Notes: generated by a model from the letters alone, not told the origin. Positions 41,588 to 51,796 are shown, numbered from the stretch's first letter. The stretch is DNA of 64,000 bases from Altererythrobacter sp. B11 (GCF_003569745.1 NZ_AP018498.1:310001-374000); one strand, 5' to 3'. Numbers and translations are program-made.

Positions 41588-42978
41588 TGCGCCGCCTGCT
41601 TCCCCGCAGCCTGCTGGGGCAGATGCTGCTGTCCGTGGCGCTGGCGCTGCTCGTGGCGCAGACCCTGTCCGCGGTGCTCCAGTATCGCGCCGCGGAGCAG
41701 CGGCGAGAGCTGAGCGCGGCCAACCAGCTGGCCTTCCAGCTCGTATCCGATCCGCGCTTTGACTATCGGCTTTCCGGCAACGGGCTCGACGACAGGAAGC
41801 GGCGCTGGCTGCGCCTGCGGGTGGAGCGGACCGAGCAGAACCCGCTGCGACCGGGCGAGCCCCGCAATCCGCAGCGCGAGGAGCTGCTGGGCAATATCCT
41901 GGGCGACCAGGGCATCCAGCCGGCGGAACTGATCGTCACCCAGCGCCGCGTTTCGGATGATCCCTATGTCATGCAGCGGGTACGCAGCCACGCCAGTGGC
42001 GAGCCCCCCGGCTGGACCCAGAGAATGGAACTCGTGGCCGCACTCCGGCGCCCGGGTGACAGCGAATATCACGTGGCGCGCATCCCGCTGTCAGAGCGTG
42101 AGAACCGGCAGATCGGCGCGCTGGTGGCGCAGACCATGGTGCTCTACGTCGTGCTGGTGGGCGGCCTCGCGCTCCTGCTGCGGCGGATCACACGGCCGCT
42201 TGCCGCGCTGACCCGCCGGGTGGAAAGCTTCGCCCGGACGCGGGAAACCGACGGCCAGATGGCGCTCTCCGGCCCGGAAGACATGCGGCGGCTGATCGCC
42301 GCGCACAATGCCATGGAACGCAGCATTGCCGCCCTGCTCGACGAGAAGGACGTGATGCTCGGCGCGATCGGGCACGACCTGAAGACGCCGCTGGCAGCAC
42401 TGCGGGTGCGCATCGAATCGGTGGAGGACAAGACGGAGCGCGAGCGCATGGCCGCCACGATCGAAGACATCACTCGATCGCTGGACGATATCCTCTCCCT
42501 CGCCCGGGTTGGGCGGCCGAGCGATGCGCTGGAGCGCACCGAGCTGTCCGCCCTCGTCGCCGCCGTGGTTGAGGAATATGAGGATATGGGGCAACCGGTG
42601 ATCCTGGGCGAGACCACTCGCATCGCTATGCCGCTGCGCGCAACCTGGCTCCGTCGCGCCCTGCGCAACCTCATCGGAAACGCACTGCGATACGGTAGCA
42701 AGGCCCACGTAACGGTGGCGCGAGAAGGCGGACAGGCCGTCATCCGCATTGAGGACGAAGGGCCGGGCATCCCGGCGGGCGAGATCGCGGCGATGATGGA
42801 GCCCTTCGCGCGCGGCGAAACCTCGCGCAATCGCGAAACGGGGGGCGCGGGCCTGGGCCTCACCCTTGCGCGCGCCATTGCGGACCAGCACGGCGGCTCG
42901 CTGACGCTGCGCAATCGCGCCGGGCAGGCGGGTGCCGCAAGCGGCCTGATCGCCGAACTGCGCCTGCCGCTCGATTGA
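41587..42978 (+). CDS. Membrane sensor histidine kinase
   Basis: A 463-residue kinase partnering the regulator encoded upstream. Two membrane segments (about 8-30 and 178-198) flank a periplasmic sensor domain of about 145 residues rich in Arg, Pro and Glu. HAMP follows (RRITRPLAALTRRVESFA), then the H-box with His263 in IGHDLKTPLAALR, the N-box LRRALRNLIGNALRYG, the G1 box DEGPGIPAGE and G2 GGAGLGLTLA. The start ATG overlaps the regulator stop. The sensor domain has no recognised fold; linkage to an EF-hand protein suggests an envelope or cation signal. Confidence 0.94.
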   Translation: MRRLLPRSLLGQMLLSVALALLVAQTLSAVLQYRAAEQRRELSAANQLAFQLVSDPRFDYRLSGNGLDDRKRRWLRLRVERTEQNPLRPGEPRNPQREELLGNILGDQGIQPAELIVTQRRVSDDPYVMQRVRSHASGEPPGWTQRMELVAALRRPGDSEYHVARIPLSERENRQIGALVAQTMVLYVVLVGGLALLLRRITRPLAALTRRVESFARTRETDGQMALSGPEDMRRLIAAHNAMERSIAALLDEKDVMLGAIGHDLKTPLAALRVRIESVEDKTERERMAATIEDITRSLDDILSLARVGRPSDALERTELSALVAAVVEEYEDMGQPVILGETTRIAMPLRATWLRRALRNLIGNALRYGSKAHVTVAREGGQAVIRIEDEGPGIPAGEIAAMMEPFARGETSRNRETGGAGLGLTLARAIADQHGGSLTLRNRAGQAGAASGLIAELRLPLD

Positions 42979-43042
42979 CGGCTTCGCATTTGCCGCCCCG
43001 CGCTCTAGGGCAGTTGCTTCGGAAACTACCGGAGTCGCAATC

Positions 43043-45688
43043 TTGCCGCGAATCGCACAGTCCGCCCTGTCTGCCTTCCTCCTCGCCACCGCCGCCACCC
43101 CCGCCCTCGCCGCCGAGCCGGCGCCGCTGGCGGAATCGGTGCCGAGCGACCTGCCGCGCACCGCGGCGCCGGTGCATTATGCGATCAGCTTCCGCCCCGA
43201 TCTGGAGAAGCTGACCTTCACCGGAAGCGAACGGATCACGCTGGAGGTCTTCTCCGCCAGCGACAGCCTGACGCTGAATGCGAACAACCTGCGCATCTCC
43301 TCCGCGCAACTCACGCCGGCGAGCGGCGGAGCCGCAGTGGCACTGACGCCGGCTTTCGACGAGAATGCGCAGCGGGTGACGCTGTCCTCCGGCAAATCCA
43401 TCGCGCCGGGCCGCTATGATCTGGAAATCGCCTATTCCGGCGCGATCAACACGCAGGCCTCCGGCCTCTTCGCCCTCGACTATCCGGACAAGCGCACCGG
43501 CAAGGAAGTGCGCGCGCTGTTCACGCAGTTCGAAGCGCCGGATGCGCGGCGCTTCGCGCCCATGTTCGACGAACCGAGCTACAAGGCCACCTTCGATCTC
43601 ACTGCCACCGTGCCCGACCAGCTCATGCCGGTCAGCAATATGCCGGTGGCGCAGGTGGACAAGCTGGGTGACGGCACCAAGCGCGTCACCTTCGCCACCA
43701 CCCCCCGGATGTCCAGCTATCTGCTGTTCTTCGGCCTGGGCGATTTCGAGCGGCTGAGCATGACCGCGCCCGACGGCACCGATGTGGGCATCGTCGGCCC
43801 GGCCGGCAGCGGCGACCAGTCGCGCTATGCGCTGGAATCGCTAGCGCCGCTGATGACCTATTACGGCGACTATTTCGGCGTCCCCTTCCCGCTGCCCAAG
43901 CTCGACAACATTGCCGGGCCCGGACAGTCGCAATTCTTCGGCGCGATGGAGAACTGGGGGGCGATCTTCACCTTCGAGCGCATCCTGCTGGAAGATCCGG
44001 CGATCGCCAGCCCCGCAACGCGGCAGAGCATCTTCACCGTGCAGGCGCATGAAACCGCGCACCAGTGGTTCGGCGATATCGTGACCATGGCGTGGTGGGA
44101 CGATCTGTGGCTGAACGAGGGCTTCGCCAGCTGGATGGAGACCAAAGCCACCGATCATTTCAACCCGAAATGGCATGCGCTGCTGGGCCGTGTCGGCGGG
44201 CGGGAACAGGCGATGGGGCTTGATGCCTTCGCCACCACTCATCCCGTGGTGCAGAAGATTTCTACCGCCGCGGAAGCGGAAGAGGGCTTCGATGCCATCG
44301 CCTATCAGAAGGGCGAGGCGGTGATTTCGATGCTGGAAGCCTATGCCGGGGAAGACGTGTGGCGCGACGGCATTCGCAAATATATCAAGGCGCACACCTA
44401 CGGGAACACGGTGAGTGCCGACCTGTGGCGCGCGGTGGAGGATGCCGGGGCCGCCGGCATCACCGATATCGCCCATGATTTTACCTATCAGCCCGGCGTG
44501 CCGCTGGTGACCGTGCAAGCCCGCTGCACCGGGGGCAAAACCACGCTGAATCTGGCGCAGAGCGAGTTCAGCCTGGATCGCAAGGCCGATGCAGCGGCCT
44601 CTCCGCAAAGCTGGCGCGTCCCGCTGCTGATCGAAAGCGGCGATGCGGCGCCGATCCGCAAGGTGCTGCAGGGCAAGGCGCAGGTGAGCGTGCCCGGCTG
44701 CGGCCCGGTGATCGTGAATGGCGGCCAGCTGGGCTATTTCCGCACGCTCTACGAGCCCGAGATGCTCGCCCGATTTGCCAAGGCGATGCCGGGGCTCAAG
44801 CCGATTGACCAGCTGGGCCTGACGGCGGACAATCTGGCGCTGGCGCGGGGCGGCTACCAGAAGGAAGGGGCGGCGCTCGATCTGCTCGCGGCGATCCCCA
44901 CCGATGCCAATCCGGTGGTGGCGGAAGGCACCGTGGAGCGCTGGGGCGACGTTTACGGCACACTGTCCGACGATGCCGCGAAGGCGAAGCTCGCCGGCCT
45001 CGTGGAGCAGATGTGGCAGCCGCGCCTGCGCGCGCTGGGCTTCGAGCCGATTGAAGGCGAGCCGGTGGCGGACAGCAACCTGCGTGCCCGGCTGATCTCC
45101 ACCCTCGGCGCGATGGGCGACAAGGAGGTGCTGGATCAGGCGACGCGCCGCTTCGCCGCGCTGGCGAGCGATCCGCGCGCTCTCGACGGGCCGCTCAAGA
45201 CAACCTGGCTCGCGATCGCCTCGCGCAATGCCGATGCCGACAGCTGGAACCTGCTCGCCCGCCTTGCCGCGGACTCGACCAGTTCGTCGGAAAAGCAATC
45301 CTATTATACCCGCCTTGGCGCCGCGCGTGACGAGGCGCTGGCGCGCAAGGCCCTCGGACTCGCGCTTACCGGCGAGGCAGGCACGACCAGCGCAGCGATC
45401 ATCACCTCGGTGGCGGAGGAGCATCCCGCCCTCGCCTTCGACTTCGTGCTGGAGAACCGGGCGGCGGTGGAGAAGATGCTCGACAGTTCGGGTCGGGCGC
45501 GGTTCTTCTCACGTATCGCCTCCGCCACGGATGATCCCGCCCTGCTGCCCCGGCTCGCGAGCTTGCAGGCCACCCTGCCGGCGGACGAGCAGCGCCCGAT
45601 CGAACGCGCGCTGGTGGCCCTGAAGGAACGCTTCGCCAGCGAGCCGCGGCTGCGCGGCGAAATCGCCGAGTGGCTCGCCGGGAAATAA
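43043..45688 (+). CDS. Exported M1-family aminopeptidase
   Basis: An 881-residue zinc aminopeptidase of the M1 family. The N-terminal signal peptide (PRIAQSALSAFLLATAATPALAA) implies the periplasm or outside. The exopeptidase motif is GAMEN (about 300-304), the zinc motif HETAHQWFGD with His336 and His340, and the downstream Glu is in LWLNEGFASW. The C-terminal half is the ERAP1-like helical domain. The start is a TTG at 43043 with GGAG ten bases upstream; no closer ATG would keep the signal peptide. All catalytic residues are intact. It begins 64 bp after the sensor kinase. Confidence 0.92.
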   Translation: MPRIAQSALSAFLLATAATPALAAEPAPLAESVPSDLPRTAAPVHYAISFRPDLEKLTFTGSERITLEVFSASDSLTLNANNLRISSAQLTPASGGAAVALTPAFDENAQRVTLSSGKSIAPGRYDLEIAYSGAINTQASGLFALDYPDKRTGKEVRALFTQFEAPDARRFAPMFDEPSYKATFDLTATVPDQLMPVSNMPVAQVDKLGDGTKRVTFATTPRMSSYLLFFGLGDFERLSMTAPDGTDVGIVGPAGSGDQSRYALESLAPLMTYYGDYFGVPFPLPKLDNIAGPGQSQFFGAMENWGAIFTFERILLEDPAIASPATRQSIFTVQAHETAHQWFGDIVTMAWWDDLWLNEGFASWMETKATDHFNPKWHALLGRVGGREQAMGLDAFATTHPVVQKISTAAEAEEGFDAIAYQKGEAVISMLEAYAGEDVWRDGIRKYIKAHTYGNTVSADLWRAVEDAGAAGITDIAHDFTYQPGVPLVTVQARCTGGKTTLNLAQSEFSLDRKADAAASPQSWRVPLLIESGDAAPIRKVLQGKAQVSVPGCGPVIVNGGQLGYFRTLYEPEMLARFAKAMPGLKPIDQLGLTADNLALARGGYQKEGAALDLLAAIPTDANPVVAEGTVERWGDVYGTLSDDAAKAKLAGLVEQMWQPRLRALGFEPIEGEPVADSNLRARLISTLGAMGDKEVLDQATRRFAALASDPRALDGPLKTTWLAIASRNADADSWNLLARLAADSTSSSEKQSYYTRLGAARDEALARKALGLALTGEAGTTSAAIITSVAEEHPALAFDFVLENRAAVEKMLDSSGRARFFSRIASATDDPALLPRLASLQATLPADEQRPIERALVALKERFASEPRLRGEIAEWLAGK

Positions 45689-45692
45689 CGCC

Positions 45693-45735
45693 TTCGGCCG
45701 CCTGCTCTCCATAGCTGCGGAGGCAGGCGGCCGAA
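45693..45735. terminator. Bidirectional hairpin between convergent genes
   Basis: TTCGGCCGCCTGC and GCAGGCGGCCGAA form a perfect 13-bp stem with a 17-bp loop. It lies exactly between the M1 peptidase stop and the stop of the convergent HerA-like gene. Without a U-tract it is a likely shared, partly Rho-assisted 3' end. Confidence 0.65.
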
Positions 45736-45741
45736 CGGCGC

Positions 45742-47316
45742 TCAGCGCATCAGTCCGCCGATCAGATTGCGGACGAAGCGCCCTGCCAGCGGCCCCGCCA
45801 GATCGGTGGCGAGCGAGCCGAGCCCGGAAGACAGCGCGGTTTGCGCGGGATTGGCGCGCGACTTGCGCCCGGTGATCGCCGCCGCCGCGATGGAGGCGCC
45901 GGAACCCGCCGCCGCGCCCGTCGCCCGCTTCAGCGCCTTGCCCCAGATTCCGGGGCTGCGCCGCTCGCGCTTGCGAACCTCAGCTTCCCCCTGCTCAGCC
46001 ACTTCTTCCGCAGTGGCGGCCGCATCCTCTGCCTTGCGGGCCAGCACTTCGGACGCGCTTTCGCGGTCTACCGGCGTATCGTATTTGCCTTCCACCGGGC
46101 TGGCCGATCGGATGATCGCCCGCTCCTTCTCCGTCACCGGACCCAGCCGCGAGCGCGGCGGCTTGATCAGCGTGCGCTGCACCACACTGGGCGCGCCGTC
46201 TTCCAGCAGCGTGGATACGAGCGCCTCCCCCACGCGCAGTTCGGTGATCGCCTGCTCGACATCGAGATCGGGATTGATGCGGAAGGTTTCCGCCGCGGCG
46301 CGGATCGCCTTCTTGTCGCGCGGCGTGAAGGCGCGCAGCGCATGCTGTACCCGATTACCCAGCTGGCCGGCCACCTCCTCCGGCACGTCGATCGGATTCT
46401 GCGTCACAAAATAGACGCCCACCCCCTTGGAGCGAATCAGCCGAACGACTTGTTCGATCGTGTCCTGCAGCGCCTTGGGCGCATCGTCGAACAGCAGGTG
46501 CGCCTCGTCGAAGAAGAACACCAGCTTCGGCTTCTCCGGATCGCCGGCCTCGGGCAGCACTTCGAACAGCTCGGCCAGCAGCCAGAGGAGGAAGGTGGCA
46601 TAGAGCTTGGGGCTGCGCATCAGCCGGTCGGCGGCCAATATGTTGATATAGCCGCGCCCCTGATCGTCGCAGGCGATGAAGTCCTCGATCTCCAGCGCCG
46701 GCTCGCCAAAAAAGCGGCCGCCGCCCTGACTGTCGAGGCTGAGAAGCTGGCGCTGGATCGCCCCCACGCTGGCCCGCGTGACATTGCCATATCTCGCGCT
46801 GAGCTGCGCCGCATTTTCCGAAGCATGGGCCAGCATCGCCTGCAGATCGCCGAGATCGAGCAGCAGCAGCCCTTCCTCGTCCGCCAGGCGGAAGACGATA
46901 TTGAGCACGCCTTCCTGCGTGTCGTTGAGATCAAGCAGGCGGGCGAGCAACAGCGGCCCCATCTCCGAAACGGTGGTGCGGATCGGGTGACCCTGTTCGC
47001 CGAAGAGATCCCAGAAGATCGCCGGGTTATCGCCATAGGCGTAATCCGCCATGCCGAGCTCGACGGCGCGCGCTTCAAGCTTCCCGGCATTGGCGGCCGT
47101 TGGCGATCCGGCCATGGCAATGCCCGAAAGATCGCCTTTCACATCGGCCAGGAACACCGGCACCCCGGCGGCGGAGAAGCTCTCGGCCATGCCTTGCAGC
47201 GTCACCGTCTTGCCCGTTCCGGTGGCGCCCGCGACGATGCCGTGCCGATTGGCCCGCGACAGTTCCAGAACCTGCCGTTCGCCATTGGCGCCCAGCCCCA
47301 GGAAGATTTCCGCCAT
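45742..47316 (-). CDS. HerA-like (DUF853) ATPase
   Basis: A 524-residue P-loop ATPase of the bacterial DUF853/HerA-like family. The Walker A is [20 protein letters not shown], and further motifs are [48 protein letters not shown] (Walker B), [20 protein letters not shown] and [19 protein letters not shown]. An Ala/Glu/Arg-rich segment (about 430-480) precedes a glycine/alanine-rich C-terminal tail, perhaps membrane-associated. AAAGGGG lies before ATG 47316. No NurA nuclease is adjacent. The cellular role of this family is not established. Confidence 0.93.
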   Translation of the reverse strand: MAEIFLGLGANGERQVLELSRANRHGIVAGATGTGKTVTLQGMAESFSAAGVPVFLADVKGDLSGIAMAGSPTAANAGKLEARAVELGMADYAYGDNPAIFWDLFGEQGHPIRTTVSEMGPLLLARLLDLNDTQEGVLNIVFRLADEEGLLLLDLGDLQAMLAHASENAAQLSARYGNVTRASVGAIQRQLLSLDSQGGGRFFGEPALEIEDFIACDDQGRGYINILAADRLMRSPKLYATFLLWLLAELFEVLPEAGDPEKPKLVFFFDEAHLLFDDAPKALQDTIEQVVRLIRSKGVGVYFVTQNPIDVPEEVAGQLGNRVQHALRAFTPRDKKAIRAAAETFRINPDLDVEQAITELRVGEALVSTLLEDGAPSVVQRTLIKPPRSRLGPVTEKERAIIRSASPVEGKYDTPVDRESASEVLARKAEDAAATAEEVAEQGEAEVRKRERRSPGIWGKALKRATGAAAGSGASIAAAAITGRKSRANPAQTALSSGLGSLATDLAGPLAGRFVRNLIGGLMR

Positions 47317-47409
47317 CGCCACCCCTTTGCGCTTCACTGTCCGTCTGGCGCAGCCCTCGCCGCGTGGTCAAGCAATAGACAAGGAAGGATTTGCGGCTAG
47401 AGCGGCGAA

Positions 47410-49209
47410 ATGGCCGGATACGAACCCTTTGTCCTGCTCGACGACGCGCGCGAGGATGGCGCCAGCGATGCGCAATTGTTCGAGGCGCCGCGCGAGATCT
47501 TCGTGGCGCGGCGGCCGCAGGATGTCGCCCGCGTGCTACAGGAAGCGGATGAGGCGCGCCGGCGCACCGGGGGTACGCTGGCCGGCTATCTCGCCTATGA
47601 GGCGGGGCTCGCGCTCGAGCCCCGGCTGGAACCGCTCGCGGCCGAGCGCAGCGGGGCGGACGGACCGCTGATATGGTTTGGCCTGTTCGATACCATGCGC
47701 AGCATTCCGGCGGGCGAGGTGCCGCAGTGGCTGGCCGGGCGCGCGGCGCAAGGCCCTGCCTCGATCGGCCCCCTGGATCCGCAGCTGTCCACCGGCGGCT
47801 ATCTGGAGGGGTTCGACGCGCTGCAGGAAGCGATCCGGGCGGGCGACATCTACCAGGCCAATCTGACCATGCCGCTGGCCGGCCCGGCGCGCGGCGATCC
47901 GCTGGCGATCTATGCCGCGATCCGCCCCGCCGCCCGCGCCGGCTATGGCGGGGTGATTTTCGACGGATCGCACTGGCTGCTGAGCTTCAGCCCGGAACTG
48001 TTCTTCAGCCTGCGCGGCCGCTCCGCCAAGTGCAAGCCGATGAAGGGCACGCGCCCCCGCGGGCGCACGGCGGAGGCCGACGCGGCGCTGGCCGCGGAAC
48101 TCGCCGCCTCGGTCAAGGACAAGGCCGAGAACCTGATGATCGTGGACCTGATGCGCAACGATCTGAGCCGCGTGGCAGAACCGGGCACGGTGCGGGTGGA
48201 ACAGCCGTTCCATGTCGAAAGCTATCCCACCGTGCACACCATGGTCACCACCGTGCGCGCCGAACTGGTGGACGGCATGGGCGCCATGGACATGATGCGC
48301 GCCCTGTTCCCCTGCGGATCGATCACCGGCGCGCCGAAGATCCGCGCCATGGAGCTGATCCAGGAAATCGAGCGCGAGGCGCGTGGCCCCTATTGCGGAT
48401 CGATCGGCCGCATCGCACCGAATGGAGACGCCGCCTTCAACGTCGCCATCCGCACAATTCGCCTGACACCGGGCGAGAACCAGCGCCATCAGGCCGTGCT
48501 GGGGGTAGGCGGTGCCATCGTGGCCGACAGCGAAGGCATGGACGAGTGGCGCGAATGCCTGGTGAAGGGCGGCTTCGTGCGCGGGGAAGCCGGCGGGCAC
48601 GATTTGATCGAGAGCATGCGCGTGGACCCGCTGGAGGGCATCCCCTTGCTCGAACAGCATCTGGAGAGACTGAAGGCGAGCGCGAGCGAACTCGGCTTCG
48701 CTTTCGATCGGCACGAGGCGCGCAATCGCATCCAGGCGCTGTGCTTCGAGCTGGAACAGCCGGCCAAGCTGCGCCTGCTGCTGTCACGCAGCGGCGCGCT
48801 CGCTCTGGAAACGCAGCCGCTTCCGCCTACGCCGCAGGAGCCGGTGCGCTGCATCGCCCTGCCTCTGCCGGTTCACCCCGGCGACTGGCGCCTGCGCCAC
48901 AAGAGCACCGATCGCTTCTTCTACAAAGCGGCGCATGACATCGCCCGCCGGGAAGGGGCCGGCGAAGCCCTGTTCGTGCGGGATGATGGGAAGCTGACCG
49001 AAGGCAGTTTCACCAGCATCTTCGTAGAGCGCGGCGGCGTGCTGCTCACCCCGCCGGCCAGCCTGGGCCTGCTGCCCGGCGTCCTGCGCCGGCAGTTGCT
49101 GGAAGATGGGCGAGCGCAGGAGGCGGAGCTGACGCTGGACGATCTCGACGGCGGCTTCTTCATCGGCAATGCCGTTCGCGGCCTCATGCCTGCTATGTGG
49201 CTGCCATGA
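47410..49209 (+). CDS. pabB: Aminodeoxychorismate synthase component I fused to 4-amino-4-deoxychorismate lyase (PabB-PabC)
   Basis: A 599-residue fusion for p-aminobenzoate synthesis, a folate precursor. Residues 1 to about 390 are the chorismate-binding enzyme (GDIYQANLTMPL, CKPMKGTRPRGRTAEADAAL, NLMIVDLMRNDLSRVAEPG, VESYPTVHTMVTTV, FPCGSITGAPKIRAMELI). The rest is a class IV PLP aminotransferase/lyase (DRFFYKAAHD with the PLP Lys, LFVRDDGKLTEGSFTSIFVE, LLPGVLRRQLLEDG). Fusions of this kind are known in several alphaproteobacteria. The glutamine amidotransferase PabA is not here. The stop overlaps the next gene (ATGA). Confidence 0.95.
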   Translation: MAGYEPFVLLDDAREDGASDAQLFEAPREIFVARRPQDVARVLQEADEARRRTGGTLAGYLAYEAGLALEPRLEPLAAERSGADGPLIWFGLFDTMRSIPAGEVPQWLAGRAAQGPASIGPLDPQLSTGGYLEGFDALQEAIRAGDIYQANLTMPLAGPARGDPLAIYAAIRPAARAGYGGVIFDGSHWLLSFSPELFFSLRGRSAKCKPMKGTRPRGRTAEADAALAAELAASVKDKAENLMIVDLMRNDLSRVAEPGTVRVEQPFHVESYPTVHTMVTTVRAELVDGMGAMDMMRALFPCGSITGAPKIRAMELIQEIEREARGPYCGSIGRIAPNGDAAFNVAIRTIRLTPGENQRHQAVLGVGGAIVADSEGMDEWRECLVKGGFVRGEAGGHDLIESMRVDPLEGIPLLEQHLERLKASASELGFAFDRHEARNRIQALCFELEQPAKLRLLLSRSGALALETQPLPPTPQEPVRCIALPLPVHPGDWRLRHKSTDRFFYKAAHDIARREGAGEALFVRDDGKLTEGSFTSIFVERGGVLLTPPASLGLLPGVLRRQLLEDGRAQEAELTLDDLDGGFFIGNAVRGLMPAMWLP

Positions 49210-50384
49210 GCCAGCACCACCTCAGCCCCGCGCTGCGCCGCATCGCCGCATCCCCTACCACCGCGATGACCGACCGCGCGACGGCACTGCGCGAAGCCGG
49301 GCGCGACATCATCTCGCTTTCCGTGGGGGAGCCCGATTTCCCCACCCCGCCGCATGTGATCGAAGCGGCCAAGGCCGCGCTGGATGCGGGGCTCACCCGC
49401 TACACCCCCGTGACCGGCATGGCCCGGCTGAAGGAAGCGGCGGCGCTGCATTTCGCGCGCGACCTGGGCATCGCCGCTGACCCCGCACGTATCGTTGTGA
49501 CCGCCGGGGGCAAGCAGGCGATCTTCGAAGCGCTGGCCGCCACCGTTGGGGAGGGGGACGAGGCGATCGTTCCTTCCCCATGGTGGGTCAGCTATCCGCA
49601 GATGGTGCGTTTCGCCGGCGGCCGCGTGGTGCCGCTGATCACGCATCCGCGCGAGGGCTTCCGCTTCGACCCCGCCGATCTGGAAGCCCTTATAACGCCG
49701 CGCACGCGCTGGCTGCTGCTGAACAGCCCCGGCAACCCCACAGGCGCGGTCTATCCCGCGGAAATGCTGCAGGGTATCGGGGCGGTGCTGCGGCGCCATC
49801 CGCAGGTGATGGTGCTGTCCGACGACATCTACGCGCCGCTGAACTACACCGGCGCCCCCCACGCGACCCTCGCCAATCTGTGCCCCGATCTGGCGGACCG
49901 CATCTGCACCGTTTCGGGCGTGTCCAAGAGCCATGCGATGACGGGCTTCCGCATCGGCGTGGTGACCGGGCCGGACTGGCTGATCGAGGCGATCGGGCGG
50001 CTGCAGAGCAACAGCAGCGGCAACCCCGCGGCCGTCAGCCAGGGCGCAGCCATCGCCGCTTTCGAAGGGCCGCAGGATTTCCTGAGCGACTGGCGCGAGC
50101 GGTTTCGGGCTCGGCGCGACATGGTCGTTGGCGCAATCAACAGTGTGCCTGGGCTGTTCACGCCCGTGCCCGATGGCGCCTTCTACTGCCTTGTCGATGC
50201 GGCCCCCTTGATGGAGCGCTTCGGCGGGGATGACGGCGAGCTGGCGCTGCATCTGCTGGAACACGGCGTGGCGGTGGTGGCGGCGAGCGCCTTCGGCGGC
50301 CGCGACGGCTTCCGCATCAGCTTCGCCGCCGACGAGGCCGTGCTGGAAGAGGCGATGCAGCGGATCGCCACGGCGCTCTCGTGA
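49206..50384 (+). CDS. Class I PLP aminotransferase (aspartate aminotransferase-like)
   Basis: A 392-residue fold-type I aminotransferase. Landmarks: SLSVGEPDFPTPPHVIEAAK, VTAGGKQAIFEALAATVGEG, PSPWWVSYPQMVRFAGG, LLNSPGNPTGAVYP, VLSDDIYAPLNYTG and the PLP lysine in VSGVSKSHAMTGFRIG, then RLQSNSSGNPAAVSQGA. This is the Iγ aspartate/aromatic/prephenate-type aminotransferase group; exact substrate is not clear. The ATG at 49206 overlaps the pabB stop (ATGA), favoured over the GTG three codons earlier. Its stop overlaps the next GTG, so it is coupled at both ends. Confidence 0.9.
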   Translation: MSQHHLSPALRRIAASPTTAMTDRATALREAGRDIISLSVGEPDFPTPPHVIEAAKAALDAGLTRYTPVTGMARLKEAAALHFARDLGIAADPARIVVTAGGKQAIFEALAATVGEGDEAIVPSPWWVSYPQMVRFAGGRVVPLITHPREGFRFDPADLEALITPRTRWLLLNSPGNPTGAVYPAEMLQGIGAVLRRHPQVMVLSDDIYAPLNYTGAPHATLANLCPDLADRICTVSGVSKSHAMTGFRIGVVTGPDWLIEAIGRLQSNSSGNPAAVSQGAAIAAFEGPQDFLSDWRERFRARRDMVVGAINSVPGLFTPVPDGAFYCLVDAAPLMERFGGDDGELALHLLEHGVAVVAASAFGGRDGFRISFAADEAVLEEAMQRIATALS

Positions 50385-51034
50385 AGATCCCGATCCTGTT
50401 CGAGGATGCGGAGGCGCTCGTGATCGACAAGCCGGGCGGCCTGCCGATCGACCGGCCCCGCGCCGGGGGGCCTTCGCTCGCGGATCACCTCAACGATCTG
50501 CGATTGGGCTTCCAGCGCGTGCCGGGCCCCGCGCATCGAATCGACACCGACACCTCCGGCTGCCTGCTGCTGGCGCGCAATCCGCGCGCCCTGCGCCGCT
50601 TCGCCGCGGCGTTCGAGGAGCGGCGCGTGCTCAAGCGCTATCTCGGTATTCTGTCCGAAGTGCCCGGCACGCAGGAGGGCACGATCACCCTCTCGCTCAC
50701 CAAGATCAGCAGCGAGAAGGGCGGCTGGCGAATGATCGCCGCCCGCGCGGGCAAGCCGGCCGTCACCCATTGGCGGCTGGTGGCGGAGATCGGCCCCCAT
50801 GCGCTGGTCGAGTTCCGGCCGGAGACGGGGCGGACCCATCAGATTCGCGTCCATGCCGCCAGCGGCCTGGGCATCCCGCTGCTGGGCGATCCGGTCTATG
50901 GCAAGGCGGGCAGCGCGCCGCGCACCATGCTGCACGCCTCGGGCATCGAAGTGCCGCGCTATGGCCGCGAACCCGTGGCCGCCTACGCCCCGCTGCCGGC
51001 GGATTTTCTGGATCAGGGCTTTCACGATGAATGA
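50381..51034 (+). CDS. RluA-family RNA pseudouridine synthase
   Basis: A 217-residue pseudouridine synthase, single catalytic domain without an S4 domain. The active site is HRIDTDTSGCLLLARNPRAL, where Asp is the nucleophile; the first ILFEDAEALVIDKPGGLPIDR and late ETGRTHQIRVHAASGLGIPLLGD are characteristic of the RluA group. The target, 23S rRNA or tRNA, cannot be fixed. The start GTG overlaps the aminotransferase stop (GTGA), and the stop overlaps arfB by 8 bp. Confidence 0.92.
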   Translation: MKIPILFEDAEALVIDKPGGLPIDRPRAGGPSLADHLNDLRLGFQRVPGPAHRIDTDTSGCLLLARNPRALRRFAAAFEERRVLKRYLGILSEVPGTQEGTITLSLTKISSEKGGWRMIAARAGKPAVTHWRLVAEIGPHALVEFRPETGRTHQIRVHAASGLGIPLLGDPVYGKAGSAPRTMLHASGIEVPRYGREPVAAYAPLPADFLDQGFHDE

Positions 51035-51431
51035 CGTGGTCGCCCGCGCCCATTCGCTGGCGGAGGAGAGCTTCATCGCCGCCTCTGGCCCCGGCGGGCA
51101 AAACGTCAACAAGGTGGCCACCGCAGTGCAGCTGCGGGTCAACATCTACCGCCTGGGGCTGGAGCCGGCCGTCTTCCATCGGCTGAAGGCGCTGGCGGGC
51201 AAGCGAATCAATGCCCGGGGAGAGATCGTGCTGGATGCGCGCCGCTTCCGCACGCAGGAGGCCAATCGCGAAGATGCCCGGGCCCGGCTGGCCGAACTGA
51301 TCGAGAAGGCGTTGGTGGAGCCCAGAAAGCGGGCGAACAGCCGCGTAAACCGCGTGGGGAAGGTGCAGCGGCTCAAGGCGAAGAAGGTGCGTGGGGAAGT
51401 GAAGGCGAACCGCGGCAAGGTGGACTGGTAG
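51027..51431 (+). CDS. arfB: Alternative ribosome-rescue factor B (peptidyl-tRNA hydrolase)
   Basis: A 134-residue ArfB (YaeJ) protein that releases ribosomes stalled without a stop codon. The GGQ loop is in [19 protein letters not shown], and the C-terminal tail is basic and long ([35 protein letters not shown]), as needed to enter the empty mRNA channel. The ATG at 51027 overlaps the previous gene by 8 bp. No other reading-frame partner is needed. It ends 134 bp before rpmG. Confidence 0.95.
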   Translation: MNDVVARAHSLAEESFIAASGPGGQNVNKVATAVQLRVNIYRLGLEPAVFHRLKALAGKRINARGEIVLDARRFRTQEANREDARARLAELIEKALVEPRKRANSRVNRVGKVQRLKAKKVRGEVKANRGKVDW

Positions 51432-51565
51432 CGCCCGCGGCGCTTGACTTTCCGACCCCTTTCGCGCAGAGGCGCGCCCGATGGGCGGCGCCGGCGCGTC
51501 GCCCGTATTGTTTCGGGCACCGGCCAGATCGGCTGCCCCGGTTTAGAGATTTTGGGAATCAGACC

Positions 51566-51733
51566 ATGGCGAAGCCCGCAACCATAAAGATCCGGCTGAA
51601 CTCCTCTGCTGGCACCGGTTTCTTCTATGTAACGAAGAAGAATCCGCGCAATCAGACGGAGAAGCTCTCCTTCCGCAAGTACGACCCGGTTGCGAAGAAG
51701 CACGTCGAGTTCAAGGAAGGCAAGATCAAGTAA
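51566..51733 (+). CDS. rpmG: Ribosomal protein L33
   Basis: A 55-residue L33 of the large subunit: [40 protein letters not shown] and a basic end with VEFKEGKIK. The form lacks zinc-binding cysteines, the C-minus type. The upstream 134-bp region contains TTGACT at 51444-51449, a promoter-like -35, and T-rich bases. The weak GGGAAT lies before the ATG. Confidence 0.97.
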   Translation: MAKPATIKIRLNSSAGTGFFYVTKKNPRNQTEKLSFRKYDPVAKKHVEFKEGKIK

Positions 51734-51796
51734 GCTGCACCCGGTGGAACTGCCGGGTTCACGCATCGTTCAATGCGCCCGAGATAGCGAGGGAGC

